Program-made: the position numbers and the translations under genes
NCBI GenBank assembly: GCA_945872815.1
Contig: CAMCAY010000013.1
Span: 1-50,447, forward strand
Reading direction: 5' to 3'
DNA: 50,447 bases
From: Chitinophaga pinensis
Lineage (GTDB): Bacteria; Bacteroidota; Bacteroidia; Chitinophagales; Chitinophagaceae
The notes under the pieces: generated by a model
Database searches by the model: none
The model's input: only the letters and a program-made list of their open reading frames with translations
What the model was told of the DNA's origin: nothing
Shown: piece after piece, positions 9,288 through 17,473 of the stretch
Numbering within the stretch: position 1 is the stretch's first letter
Layout: every line of letters begins with the position of its first letter

Positions 9288-9317
9288 TTGTATATTAACA
9301 AAGCCTTCTTATTTTTG
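9288..9317 (+). promoter_or_regulatory. nuo operon promoter
   Basis: TTG at 9288-9290, a 19-bp spacer, then TATTTTTG at 9310-9317, matching the Bacteroidota consensus. The start site expected near 9323 lies inside the upstream part of the longest nuoA frame, which supports the ATG at 9343 as the true nuoA start. Confidence 0.65.
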
Positions 9318-9342
9318 CACCTCTAAACTCAAGTTTAACATA

Positions 9343-9735
9343 ATGCCATTCAATTTACTTCAGGCAGACATAAACAACGCACTCAATTATCTTCCAATTG
9401 TCATTCAAATCATTTTCGCCTTAGGGTTGGTTTTTACAATTATTTGGGGATCGGATTTGCTAGGGCCAAAAAGAAAAACAACAGATAAATTACAGAATTT
9501 CGAAAGCGGTATTGAAATTAAAGGAAACGCACGTCAGCCAATGGCTATCAAATATTTCTTGGTTGCAATTTTATTTGTGTTATTTGACGTAGAAGTGATT
9601 TTCTTTTACCCTTACGCGGTTAATTTTCGTGAGCTAGGGTGGCATGGGTTTCTTGCAGTAGTATTTTTCGTCGGCTCTTTTCTCGCTGGATTTATTTACA
9701 TTTTTAAGAAAGGGGCAATGAAATGGGAAGATTAA
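9343..9735 (+). CDS. nuoA: NADH-quinone oxidoreductase subunit A
   Basis: 130 aa from the ATG at 9343; a longer frame begins at 9259 but lies upstream of the promoter. Three membrane helices are visible: ~15-38, ~70-92 (YFLVAILFVLFDVEVIFFYP) and ~98-120. The FDVEVIFFYP motif with its acidic residues in the membrane is the NuoA signature. It lies at the junction between the proton-pumping arm and the quinone site. First gene of a 14-gene complex I operon. Confidence 0.95.
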   Translation: MPFNLLQADINNALNYLPIVIQIIFALGLVFTIIWGSDLLGPKRKTTDKLQNFESGIEIKGNARQPMAIKYFLVAILFVLFDVEVIFFYPYAVNFRELGWHGFLAVVFFVGSFLAGFIYIFKKGAMKWED

Positions 9736-9773
9736 TTAAAATTGGGTTGATCATATCAAAAAATAAATAAAAA

Positions 9774-10337
9774 ATGTCTCGTCCGGTTCAATATAACAAC
9801 ACTATAAAGTTTGAAGGAATTCCTGAAGGCTACATGGGTGAAGGGTTTATGGCTACCAACTTTGAAAAAGTAGTAAGTCTTGCACGCAAAAATTCTATCT
9901 GGCCCTTACCATTTGCTACCAGTTGTTGTGGTATTGAATTTATGGCAACGATGGCGAGTCATTATGACTTGGCCCGATTCGGTTCAGAAAGAGTAGGGTT
10001 CTCTCCAAGACAATGTGATTTGCTGATGGTAATGGGAACCATTTCTAAAAAAATGGGGCCTGTTTTAAAACAAGTATATGTTCAGATGGCAGAGCCCAGA
10101 TGGGTAATAGCTGTAGGCGCATGTGCCAGCAGCGGTGGTATTTTCGATACTTATTCTGTTTTGCAAGGAATTGATCAAGTCATTCCTGTTGATGTCTATG
10201 TACCGGGTTGCCCTCCAAGACCTGAAGCAATTCTAGATGGGTTTATGAAGATACAAGAGCTGGTAAATGCAGAAGGATTGAGGAGAAGAAACAGCGATCA
10301 ATATAAAGAATTGATGAACAGTTATGGAATACAATAA
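9774..10337 (+). CDS. nuoB: NADH-quinone oxidoreductase subunit B
   Basis: 187 aa. The four ligands of the terminal N2 [4Fe-4S] cluster are present: adjacent Cys51-Cys52 (FATSCCGIEF), Cys117 (VGACASSGG) and Cys146 (VPGCPPRPEA). NuoB hands electrons to quinone next to NuoD. Normal length for the family. It lies 38 bp after nuoA. Confidence 0.97.
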   Translation: MSRPVQYNNTIKFEGIPEGYMGEGFMATNFEKVVSLARKNSIWPLPFATSCCGIEFMATMASHYDLARFGSERVGFSPRQCDLLMVMGTISKKMGPVLKQVYVQMAEPRWVIAVGACASSGGIFDTYSVLQGIDQVIPVDVYVPGCPPRPEAILDGFMKIQELVNAEGLRRRNSDQYKELMNSYGIQ

Positions 10338-10343
10338 AAATCG

Positions 10344-10382
10344 AAAAGTCAATTAACTAATTAACTGTTTTTTTTGACTTTT
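10344..10382. repeat. AT-rich inverted repeat in nuoB-nuoC spacer
   Basis: Perfect 9-bp arms AAAAGTCAA (10344-10352) and TTGACTTTT (10374-10382) around a 21-bp loop. It belongs to the same A-rich/T-rich arm type seen in three other nuo spacers. Confidence 0.55.
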
Positions 10383-10406
10383 AAATTTTTACCTTTTAAT
10401 TAAATC

Positions 10407-10907
10407 ATGTTGACAAACCAAACCATACAACAAAAACTAACTGAAAAATTCGGTGAAGTATTAACCAGCTGGCAAGAGCCTTATGGTATGCTTACTTTTA
10501 CTGCACCTAAAGAATTGAATCTGAAAGTATTGCAATTTTTGTATGATGATGCTGAACTTAATTTTACATTTTTAACGGATTTGCAAGCTGTTCACTATCC
10601 CGACAATAAAGGGGCTGAGCTTGCAGTTGTATATCATTTACACAATTGGAAAGACAATATACGTATTCGATTCAAAGTATTGACAGACATACAGAATCCT
10701 GATATATTCAGTGCAACTGCTTTGTTTCAATCTGCCAATTTTATGGAAAGAGAAACCTTTGATTTTTTCGGAATCAATTTTGTCGGACATCCCAATTTAA
10801 TAAGGATATTGAATGTGGATGAGATGGATTATTTTCCTTTAAGAAAAGAGTTTCCTTTGGAAGATCAAACCAGGATTGACAAAGATGATGAAATGTTTGG
10901 AAGATAA
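10407..10907 (+). CDS. nuoC: NADH-quinone oxidoreductase subunit C
   Basis: 166 aa, the 30-kDa subunit. The signature ERETFDFFGINFVGHPNLIR is followed by the conserved PLRKEFPLED. It is a separate gene, not fused to nuoD as in enterobacteria. It is part of the hydrophilic connecting module beside NuoB/NuoD. Confidence 0.96.
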   Translation: MLTNQTIQQKLTEKFGEVLTSWQEPYGMLTFTAPKELNLKVLQFLYDDAELNFTFLTDLQAVHYPDNKGAELAVVYHLHNWKDNIRIRFKVLTDIQNPDIFSATALFQSANFMERETFDFFGINFVGHPNLIRILNVDEMDYFPLRKEFPLEDQTRIDKDDEMFGR

Positions 10908-10982
10908 GGATTAGATTTTTTGAAGAATAGTTGTTTACTATGCATTAACCAACAGTTCTTCAAATGTTGAAATAAAAAATTT

Positions 10983-12212
10983 ATGAACGACCATATTCTT
11001 TTACCGGAGGGAAGCATTGAAAAGCAAACGACCACTCTAAATCTGGGGCCTACGCATCCGGCTACTCATGGTGTTTTTCAGAATATCCTGGAATTGGATG
11101 GGGAGCGTATCATGAAAGCTACCTCTACAGTAGGATATATTCACAGAGCATTTGAAAAAATTGCAGAAAGAAGGGCATTATATCAGATTACACCACTTAC
11201 AGATCGCTTAAATTATTGTTCAACGCCCATCAACAATATGGGTTGGCATCTTACTTGCGAAAAATTACTGGGAGTAGCAACGCCAAAGAGAGTTGACTAT
11301 TTGCGCGTAATTATCATGGAGCTGGCCCGGATTTCAGATCATTTAATTTGCAACTCAATAGTGGGTGTAGATAGTGGGGCTTATTCGGGGTTCCTTTATG
11401 TGATGCAGTTTAGGGAATTGATTTATGAAATCTATGAGGAAGTTTGCGGATCAAGATTAACAACCAATATTGGTAGAATCGGAGGATTTGAAAGGAATTT
11501 TACGAATGCTGCATTTGAAAAATTGGAAAAATTCTTAGATGATAAAACAGGTTATCCTGCTCAATTAAAAGAGTTTGAAAACTTATTTACTCGTAACAGA
11601 ATTTTTATGGAACGCACCATTGGTTGTGGTCCAATTTCCGGTGAAAGAGCTATGAACTATGGATTTACCGGCCCTAATTTACGCGCAGCTGGTATTGATT
11701 ATGATGTAAGAGTACATTCGCCTTACAGCAGTTATGATGATTTTGAATTTACTGTACCCGTTGGAACTACCGGTGATTGCTATGATCGCTTCCTTGTTCG
11801 CAATGAAGAAATGTGGCAAAGTTTAGACATCATTAAGCAAGCATATCAAAAAGTACAGGAGTTCAAAGGTGCTGAGGCTGAAGTATTTCATGCTGATGTT
11901 CCGGCCTTTTATCTTCCCGAAAAGAAAGATGTGTACACTAAAATGGAAGCATTGATTTATCATTTCAAAATAATCATGGGTGAAACCGAAATGCCTGCCG
12001 GTGAAGTGTATAATGCTGTTGAAGGAGCCAATGGTGAATTGGGTTATTATTTAATCAGTGATGGGGGTAGAACGCCTTACAGATTGCACTTCCGTCGCCC
12101 TTGCTTTATTTATTATCAGGCGTACCCTGAATTAATTAAAGGAGGAATGTTGAGTGATGCCGTAATTACCATGAGTAGCTTGAATTTGATAGCCGGAGAG
12201 TTGGATGCGTAA
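10983..12212 (+). CDS. nuoD: NADH-quinone oxidoreductase subunit D
   Basis: 409 aa, the 49-kDa subunit. Visible hallmarks: LNLGPTHPATHGVF near the N-terminus (quinone-site His), GYIHRAFEKIAE, RIGGFERNF, and the C-terminal RLHFRRPCFIYYQAYPEL. Together with NuoB it forms the quinone-binding cavity. The start is 75 bp after nuoC. Confidence 0.97.
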   Translation: MNDHILLPEGSIEKQTTTLNLGPTHPATHGVFQNILELDGERIMKATSTVGYIHRAFEKIAERRALYQITPLTDRLNYCSTPINNMGWHLTCEKLLGVATPKRVDYLRVIIMELARISDHLICNSIVGVDSGAYSGFLYVMQFRELIYEIYEEVCGSRLTTNIGRIGGFERNFTNAAFEKLEKFLDDKTGYPAQLKEFENLFTRNRIFMERTIGCGPISGERAMNYGFTGPNLRAAGIDYDVRVHSPYSSYDDFEFTVPVGTTGDCYDRFLVRNEEMWQSLDIIKQAYQKVQEFKGAEAEVFHADVPAFYLPEKKDVYTKMEALIYHFKIIMGETEMPAGEVYNAVEGANGELGYYLISDGGRTPYRLHFRRPCFIYYQAYPELIKGGMLSDAVITMSSLNLIAGELDA

Positions 12213-12249
12213 AAAATAAAAATTAATAAGTGAAAAATAAAAAGTAAAA

Positions 12250-12284
12250 ATCAAAAACCCGTTTGTTCATTTCTGTTTTTTGAT
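12250..12284. repeat. AT-rich inverted repeat in nuoD-nuoE spacer
   Basis: Arms ATCAAAAAC (12250-12258) and GTTTTTTGAT (12275-12284, one-base bulge) inside a 113-bp spacer that is A-rich on the left and T-rich on the right, including AAAAAGTAAAAATC and TTTAACTTTTG. Same style as the other nuo spacers. Confidence 0.45.
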
Positions 12285-12325
12285 GAATAATATCGTTTTG
12301 AAATTTAACTTTTGAATTGAATAAA

Positions 12326-12817
12326 ATGATACAATTTAAAGAGGCAAGTTTAATTAAAGTAAAAGAAATCATTGCTCGTTATCCTCCAGAAAAGCAGAAA
12401 AGTGCTTTGTTGCCTGTACTTCATCTGGCACAAGTTGAATTTGGAGGATGGTTGGATGTGCCGGTAATGGATTATGTTGCAAGTATATTAAACATAGAGC
12501 CAATTGAAGTGTATGAAGTAGCAAGTTTTTACAGCATGTATAATTTAAAGCCGGTTGGAAAACATGTGTTTGAGGTTTGTCAAACAGGACCGTGCATGCT
12601 AAATGGAAGTGATAATATTATAGAATATATCAAACAAAAGCTAAACATTGGCGTTGGTGAAACAACCATTGACGGAATGTTTACTTTAAAAACTGTTGAA
12701 TGCTTAGGGGCATGTGGATATGCTCCTATGATGCAGTTGGGAAAAATTTATCGCGAACATTTGACAAAAGAAAAAGTGGATGCAATCATTGATGAATGCA
12801 GAGCTAAAGCGAATTAA
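12326..12817 (+). CDS. nuoE: NADH-quinone oxidoreductase subunit E
   Basis: 163 aa from the ATG at 12326; a TTG three codons earlier (12317) is possible but less likely. A thioredoxin-like [2Fe-2S] subunit with ligands in EVCQTGPC and ECLGAC (C-x5-C and C-x3-C), cluster N1a. It docks on NuoF in the NADH-oxidising module. The stop is 4 bp before the nuoF ATG, so translation is probably coupled. Confidence 0.96.
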   Translation: MIQFKEASLIKVKEIIARYPPEKQKSALLPVLHLAQVEFGGWLDVPVMDYVASILNIEPIEVYEVASFYSMYNLKPVGKHVFEVCQTGPCMLNGSDNIIEYIKQKLNIGVGETTIDGMFTLKTVECLGACGYAPMMQLGKIYREHLTKEKVDAIIDECRAKAN

Positions 12818-12821
12818 TACA

Positions 12822-14171
12822 ATGAGCAGAAAATTATTATTAGAAAAAGCGCATGTAGAAGGCATCAGACATTATGATGTGTATCGTCGTGAAGGCGGTT
12901 ATCGTAGTGTAGAGAAGGCGTTGAAAATGCAGCCAAATGATATTGTCGAAGAAGTAAAGAAAAGTGGTCTTAGAGGTCGAGGCGGTGCGGGTTTCCCTAC
13001 GGGAATGAAATGGAGTTTTTTAGCAAAGCCAGATGGCGTTCCACGTTACCTTGTATGTAATGCTGATGAAAGTGAACCAGGTACTTTTAAGGACAGATAT
13101 TTAATGGAATTCATTCCTCATATTTTAATAGAAGGAATGATAGTTGCTTCCTACGCTCTTGGAAGTAACAACATTTATATATATATCAGAGGTGAATACG
13201 ATTGGATTACCGATATTTTAGAAGAAGCGATAGCTGAAGCTAAACAAAATGGATGGTTAGGTAAAAATATCCAAGGCAGCGGATTTGATTGTGAAATGTA
13301 TGTTCAACGCGGTGCGGGCGCTTATATCTGTGGAGAAGAAACCGCTTTGTTAGAATCCTTAGAAGGTAAAAGAGGGAATCCCAGAATAAAACCACCTTTC
13401 CCTGCCATCAAGGGTTTATGGGGGTGTCCAACAGTTGTGAATAATGTAGAAACTTTAGCTGCTGTTGTGCCAATCATCAATGAAGGTGCTGAAGAATATG
13501 CTAAAATTGGAATAGGCAAATCAACTGGAACAAAATTAATTTCTGCATGTGGCAATATCAATAAGCCTGGCATTTATGAAATTGACATGACGATTTCTGT
13601 GGAAGAATTTATCTACAGCGATGAATATTGCGGAGGTATACCCAATGGAAAAAAATTAAAGGCTTGCATTCCGGGAGGTTCTTCGGTGCCTATTCTGCCG
13701 GCTAATTTATTGTTAACCACCGCCAAAGGAGAAAAGCGTTTGATGAATTATGAAAGCCTTAGTGACGGAGGTTTTGCAACTGGAAGTATGATGGGTTCAG
13801 GAGGCTTTATTGTTCTAGATGAAGATCAATGCATCGTAAAGCATACGTATACATTGGCAAGATTCTATCGACATGAAAGTTGTGGACAGTGCAGTCCTTG
13901 TAGAGAAGGAACAGGATGGATGGAAAAAATATTATTGAGTATTGAGAAAGGAAAGGGAAAGATGAGTGATATTGATTTGTTGTGGGATATTCAAAGAAAA
14001 ATTGAGGGGAATACAATTTGTCCTTTAGGCGATGCAGCGGCTTGGCCTGTTGCAGCAGCTATCAGACATTTTCGTGATGAGTTTGAGTGGCATGTAAATA
14101 ATCCCGATAAATGCTTGACTGAAAATTTTGGATTAAGGCATTACGCAGATCCGATACATGTACCTGTGTAA
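12822..14171 (+). CDS. nuoF: NADH-quinone oxidoreductase subunit F
   Basis: 449 aa from the ATG at 12822; the frame extends upstream into nuoE, but the family start fits MSRKLLLEKAH. NADH dehydrogenase flavoprotein: FMN/NADH glycine-rich loop GLRGRGGAGFPTGMKW, GAGAYICGEETALLESLEG, and the N3 [4Fe-4S] ligands in ESCGQCSPCREGT plus TICPLGD. It takes hydride from NADH and passes electrons to NuoE/NuoG. Confidence 0.97.
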   Translation: MSRKLLLEKAHVEGIRHYDVYRREGGYRSVEKALKMQPNDIVEEVKKSGLRGRGGAGFPTGMKWSFLAKPDGVPRYLVCNADESEPGTFKDRYLMEFIPHILIEGMIVASYALGSNNIYIYIRGEYDWITDILEEAIAEAKQNGWLGKNIQGSGFDCEMYVQRGAGAYICGEETALLESLEGKRGNPRIKPPFPAIKGLWGCPTVVNNVETLAAVVPIINEGAEEYAKIGIGKSTGTKLISACGNINKPGIYEIDMTISVEEFIYSDEYCGGIPNGKKLKACIPGGSSVPILPANLLLTTAKGEKRLMNYESLSDGGFATGSMMGSGGFIVLDEDQCIVKHTYTLARFYRHESCGQCSPCREGTGWMEKILLSIEKGKGKMSDIDLLWDIQRKIEGNTICPLGDAAAWPVAAAIRHFRDEFEWHVNNPDKCLTENFGLRHYADPIHVPV

Positions 14172-14174
14172 ATC

Positions 14175-14194
14175 CAAAACTTAAAAGTAAAAAA
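14175..14194. repeat. Left arm of inverted repeat around the four-helix-bundle gene
   Basis: An A-rich 20-mer just after the nuoF stop. It matches the reverse complement of 14611-14630 at 18 of 20 positions. In mRNA the two would pair and loop out the 14201-14590 gene. Confidence 0.55.
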
Positions 14195-14200
14195 ATAAAA

Positions 14201-14590
14201 ATGGAGGATGATTGGATTGATGCCAACTTGATTGAAGAGGAGTATAAGCCCTACAATATTAAACACAGGGCTTTCTATTTTTCAAAATCAGTGATAGAAT
14301 TTGTCAATTCTTCCAAATATGAAAAGGTATTTTATTCATTGTTTGATCAGCTAGTAAGGAGCTCAACTTCCATTGGAGCAAATCTGATAGAAGGTGCATC
14401 TGGTAGTAGCAAAAAAGATTGGATTAAGTTCTTGATAATTGCTTTAAAATCTGCTAATGAAACCAAATATTGGCTTTGCTTGATAAGAGATACAATGAAG
14501 GTTTCTAAAGTAGAAATTGATAGGATTATTATTGAAGCAGAAGAGATTTCAAAAATAATAGCTTCGATAATTTTAAATTCAAAGGATTAA
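14201..14590 (+). CDS. Four-helix-bundle protein (23S rRNA IVP-like)
   Basis: 129 aa, helical, resembling the four-helix-bundle proteins first described as products of 23S rRNA intervening sequences and later as the Avd accessory fold. Supporting pattern: FYFSKSVIEFVNSS (helix 1), FYSLFDQLVRSSTSIGANLIEGASGSS with the family-typical R-S-x-S-I-x-A-N-x-x-E-G core, KKDWIKFLIIALKSANETKYWLCLIRD, and a C-terminal helix. Function is unknown for the family; a basic, oligomeric nucleic-acid binder is suspected. It sits between nuoF and nuoG, where no complex I function is known for it, and is framed by complementary AT-rich arms. Not a complex I subunit in any lineage I know of. Confidence 0.82.
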   Translation: MEDDWIDANLIEEEYKPYNIKHRAFYFSKSVIEFVNSSKYEKVFYSLFDQLVRSSTSIGANLIEGASGSSKKDWIKFLIIALKSANETKYWLCLIRDTMKVSKVEIDRIIIEAEEISKIIASIILNSKD

Positions 14591-14610
14591 AGATGATTTT
14601 TAACCTTTGA

Positions 14611-14630
14611 TTTTTGACTTTTAACTTTTG
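14611..14630. repeat. Right arm of inverted repeat around the four-helix-bundle gene
   Basis: A T-rich 20-mer, complement of 14175-14194 at 18 of 20 positions. It is embedded in a longer T-rich run with an internal direct repeat (TTTGATTTTTGACTT at about 14606-14620 and again at 14627-14641). Confidence 0.55.
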
Positions 14631-14648
14631 ATTTTTGACTTAAAATAT

Positions 14649-15755
14649 ATGTCCGAAGAAATAAAAACAATAAAAATTACCATCGACAACATCACCATCG
14701 ACGTTGAGCCCGGTACTACAATCTTACATGCCGCAAGGCGTATAGGCGGCGACGTTACCCCCCCCGCCATGTGCTACTATAGCAAGTTGGAAGGAAGTGG
14801 CGGTAAATGCCGCACGTGTTTGGTGGAGGTTGCCGCAGGCTCAACTGCTGACCCAAGGCCGATGCCAAAGTTAGTTGCGAGTTGCAGAACAAACGTAATG
14901 GATGGCATGGTAGTTAAAAATATTACCAGCGAAAAAGTGACCGATGCCAGAAATGGCGTAGTTGAATTTTTGTTGTTGAATCATCCCTTGGATTGTCCTG
15001 TATGTGATCAGGCAGGAGAGTGCCATTTGCAGGACCTCGGATATGAGCATGGTAAAGCAAGTACTAGATATCAGTTTGCAAGAAGAACATTTAAAAGAGA
15101 AGATATAGGCCCTTACATACAATTACACATGACAAGGTGTATTTTATGTTATCGCTGTACCTATGTTGCTGATCAAATCACAGACAAAAGAGTTCATGGT
15201 ATTATAGACAGAGGAGACCATGCAGCTATTTCAACTTATATTTCCAAAGCTATTGATAATGATTTCAGTGGCAACATGATTGATGTCTGCCCAGTTGGCG
15301 CTTTAACAGACAAAACTTTCCGTTTCAAAAACAGGGTATGGTTTACAAAGCCGGTTGATGCGCATAGAAATTGTACTACACCAGGTTGTTGTGGAAAGGC
15401 AACGCTTTGGTTGCGTGGAGATGAAGTATTCAGGGTAACTGCAAGAAAAGATGAATGGGGTGAAGTAAAAAGTTTTGATGGAAAAACGGGTTGGATTTGC
15501 AATACATGCAGATTTGAAACAAAGAAGACAGAATCATGGACAATTGAAGGATTGAGTAACATCAGTCGTCATTCAGTGATTGGAACTAATAAGTATAAGA
15601 CTTTAGAGATGCCTAAAGAAACAATAAAAGAAGTAATGCATGGTGTTGAACCTAAATTACTCATGGATATTCACAGCGTAAGTGAAGTCAACAATCCTAC
15701 TGTTCATTTAAGCGATTTAAACAGATCGGCTCATTCAAGCGATTTTAAAAAATAA
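14649..15755 (+). CDS. nuoG: NADH-quinone oxidoreductase subunit G, short form
   Basis: 368 aa from the ATG at 14649; a TTG at 14628 would lie in the T-rich repeat. The N-terminal part has all expected iron-sulfur ligands: [2Fe-2S] in MCYYSKLEGSGGKCRTC and VASCRT, the His/Cys N5 site in HPLDCPVCDQAGECHLQDLG, and [4Fe-4S] in RCILCYRC with VCPVGAL. A further cysteine set (CTTPGCCG, ICNTC) follows. The large molybdopterin-oxidoreductase-like domain of canonical NuoG (~900 aa) is absent, as in other Bacteroidota complexes; the last ~60 residues are low in recognisable features. Electron relay from NuoF/E to NuoI. Confidence 0.93.
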   Translation: MSEEIKTIKITIDNITIDVEPGTTILHAARRIGGDVTPPAMCYYSKLEGSGGKCRTCLVEVAAGSTADPRPMPKLVASCRTNVMDGMVVKNITSEKVTDARNGVVEFLLLNHPLDCPVCDQAGECHLQDLGYEHGKASTRYQFARRTFKREDIGPYIQLHMTRCILCYRCTYVADQITDKRVHGIIDRGDHAAISTYISKAIDNDFSGNMIDVCPVGALTDKTFRFKNRVWFTKPVDAHRNCTTPGCCGKATLWLRGDEVFRVTARKDEWGEVKSFDGKTGWICNTCRFETKKTESWTIEGLSNISRHSVIGTNKYKTLEMPKETIKEVMHGVEPKLLMDIHSVSEVNNPTVHLSDLNRSAHSSDFKK

Positions 15756-15756
15756 A

Positions 15757-16797
15757 ATGATGTTACTAACTATAGACATTGGTTTGGTGATTGAAAAGTT
15801 GATATTGATTGTTGTGGTGATTTCTGCTTCATTGGTTATTGCTATGTACACAACTTTTGCTGAAAGAAAAGTAGCTGCTATTTTACAGGATAGAAGAGGT
15901 CCTAACAGAGCTGGACCATTTGGATTGTTACAGCCTTTGGCAGATGGACTTAAGCTTTTCTTTAAAGAAGAAATCATTCCTAATTTTTCTTCTAAATTTT
16001 TATTCATACTTGGCCCTGCTTTGGCTATGATGACAGCCATGATGACAAGTGCAGTGATTCCTTGGGGAAACAAAATTGAATTATTCGGTCGCAATATCAA
16101 TTTACAAATTGCAGATATCAATATCGGAATACTGTATGTGTTCGGAGTGGTGAGTTTGGGGGTGTATGGCATTATGATTGGTTCCTGGGCAAGCAACAAT
16201 AAGTTTTCATTACTCGGAGGATTGAGAGCCGCTTCGCAAATTATCAGCTATGAATTGGCAATGGGAATTTCCATGATTGCTTTATTGATGGTAACTGGCA
16301 CGCTTAGCTTGAAAGAAATGGTTGTTCAACAACAAGCAGGACACTGGAATGTAATCTATCAGCCATTGGGCTTTTTGATATTTCTTATTTGTGCATTTGC
16401 AGAGTGCAATAGAACTCCGTTTGATTTACCAGAAGCAGAAAACGAATTGATTGGAGGATACCATACTGAATATTCTTCCATGAAATTGGGATTTTTTCTT
16501 TTTGCAGAGTACATTAATATGTTTATCAGTAGCGTAATCATGGCAACACTTTTTTTTGGGGGCTATGATATGCCATTTGTGAATGAATCATTGCTTTCTC
16601 CAAACATTGCTGCATTGGTGGGTATTGCTGCTTTGATGGCTAAAGCGATTTGTTTTATTTTCTTATTTATGTGGGTTAGATGGACAATACCAAGATTCAG
16701 ATATGATCAGTTGATGCATCTTGGTTGGAGAATATTGATTCCATTGGCATTGTTCAACATGTTGGTAACAGGAGGAGTGATTTTATATTTTAAGTAA
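15757..16797 (+). CDS. nuoH: NADH-quinone oxidoreductase subunit H
   Basis: 346 aa, about eight membrane helices. Signatures: AAILQDRRGPNRAGPFGLLQ (cytoplasmic loop near the quinone channel) and AFAECNRTPFDLPEAENELI with the conserved acidic residues. It forms the quinone entry tunnel and links the arm to the proton pumps. One base separates its ATG from the nuoG stop, so translation is coupled. Confidence 0.97.
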   Translation: MMLLTIDIGLVIEKLILIVVVISASLVIAMYTTFAERKVAAILQDRRGPNRAGPFGLLQPLADGLKLFFKEEIIPNFSSKFLFILGPALAMMTAMMTSAVIPWGNKIELFGRNINLQIADINIGILYVFGVVSLGVYGIMIGSWASNNKFSLLGGLRAASQIISYELAMGISMIALLMVTGTLSLKEMVVQQQAGHWNVIYQPLGFLIFLICAFAECNRTPFDLPEAENELIGGYHTEYSSMKLGFFLFAEYINMFISSVIMATLFFGGYDMPFVNESLLSPNIAALVGIAALMAKAICFIFLFMWVRWTIPRFRYDQLMHLGWRILIPLALFNMLVTGGVILYFK

Positions 16798-16806
16798 TTG
16801 ACGTAG

Positions 16807-16834
16807 CCCACGGTTTTAACCGTGGGGTGTTTTT
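16807..16834. repeat. CCCACGGTT palindrome with T-run, nuoH-nuoI spacer
   Basis: Arms CCCACGGTT (16807-16815) and AACCGTGGG (16818-16826) with a TT loop, followed by a T-run. The same arms recur as a perfect palindrome at 46987-47020. It would fold as a strong RNA hairpin inside the nuo mRNA and may trim or attenuate it. Confidence 0.7.
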
Positions 16835-16894
16835 AAAAAGTAAAAAATAAAAAAAGTAAAAAGCAAAAAGTGATTTTTTGAATTTTGACTTTTT
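16835..16894. repeat. AT-rich inverted repeat in nuoH-nuoI spacer
   Basis: The A-rich left arm (16835-16855) pairs with the T-rich right arm (16874-16894) at 18 of 21 positions. The core AAAAAGT / GACTTTTT is shared with the other nuo spacer repeats. Confidence 0.5.
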
Positions 16895-16909
16895 AATTTA
16901 ATATTAAAG

Positions 16910-17464
16910 ATGAACGCACTAACTAATAAAGTAAAACAGGTAAACCGCAAGCCATTGACTTTCATGGAGCGTTTATACTTGCCTGCTATTTTTAAAGGTA
17001 TGATGATTACATTCAGTCATATTTTTAAAAAGAAACCAACCATCAATTATCCCGAAAAACAAAGGCCTTTCAGCCCTGTATTTCGCGGATTACAAATATT
17101 GAATCGTGATGAAGAAGGTAGAGAAAACTGTACAGCATGTGGGTTATGCGCAGTTGCTTGTCCAGCAGAAGCCATTACAATGGAAGCTGCTGAAAGAATG
17201 CCCGGAGAAGAGCATTTGTATAAAGAAGAAAAATACGCTGCTAAATATGAGATAAACATGCTGCGCTGTATTTTTTGTGGTTTGTGTGAAGAAGCTTGTC
17301 CAAAAGATGCTATTTATCTGAGCGAGACCTTTACACCTGCCGATTATCAAAGAAAACAATTCATATACAGCAAGAATGATTTATTGATACCGCATCCTAC
17401 TGAAAATCCGGAAGCATACAGTAAAGCATTAGGAAACAGACCTAAAAGAGAAACGATTAATTAA
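16910..17464 (+). CDS. nuoI: NADH-quinone oxidoreductase subunit I
   Basis: 184 aa. Two [4Fe-4S] motifs, CTACGLCAVACPAEAI and CIFCGLCEEACPKDAI (clusters N6a/N6b), after an N-terminal amphipathic segment that lies on the membrane. It conducts electrons from NuoG to NuoB. Confidence 0.97.
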   Translation: MNALTNKVKQVNRKPLTFMERLYLPAIFKGMMITFSHIFKKKPTINYPEKQRPFSPVFRGLQILNRDEEGRENCTACGLCAVACPAEAITMEAAERMPGEEHLYKEEKYAAKYEINMLRCIFCGLCEEACPKDAIYLSETFTPADYQRKQFIYSKNDLLIPHPTENPEAYSKALGNRPKRETIN

Positions 17465-17473
17465 AAGAATCAA

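Noticed and set aside
12213-12325. A promoter or sRNA in the nuoD-nuoE spacer
   Set aside because: No TAnnTTTG box in a usable position and no stable GC stem; the spacer is better described as the AT-rich inverted-repeat type.
14201-14590. Four-helix-bundle gene as Avd of a diversity-generating retroelement
   Set aside because: No reverse transcriptase and no template/variable repeat pair is found in the window.
14201-14590. Four-helix-bundle gene as half of a toxin-antitoxin pair
   Set aside because: It is a single gene with no small overlapping partner; both neighbours are complex I genes.
15735-16199. 154-codon minus-strand frame opposite nuoH
   Set aside because: It is a shadow of a strongly conserved membrane subunit; the hydrophobic look comes from the complement of nuoH codons.
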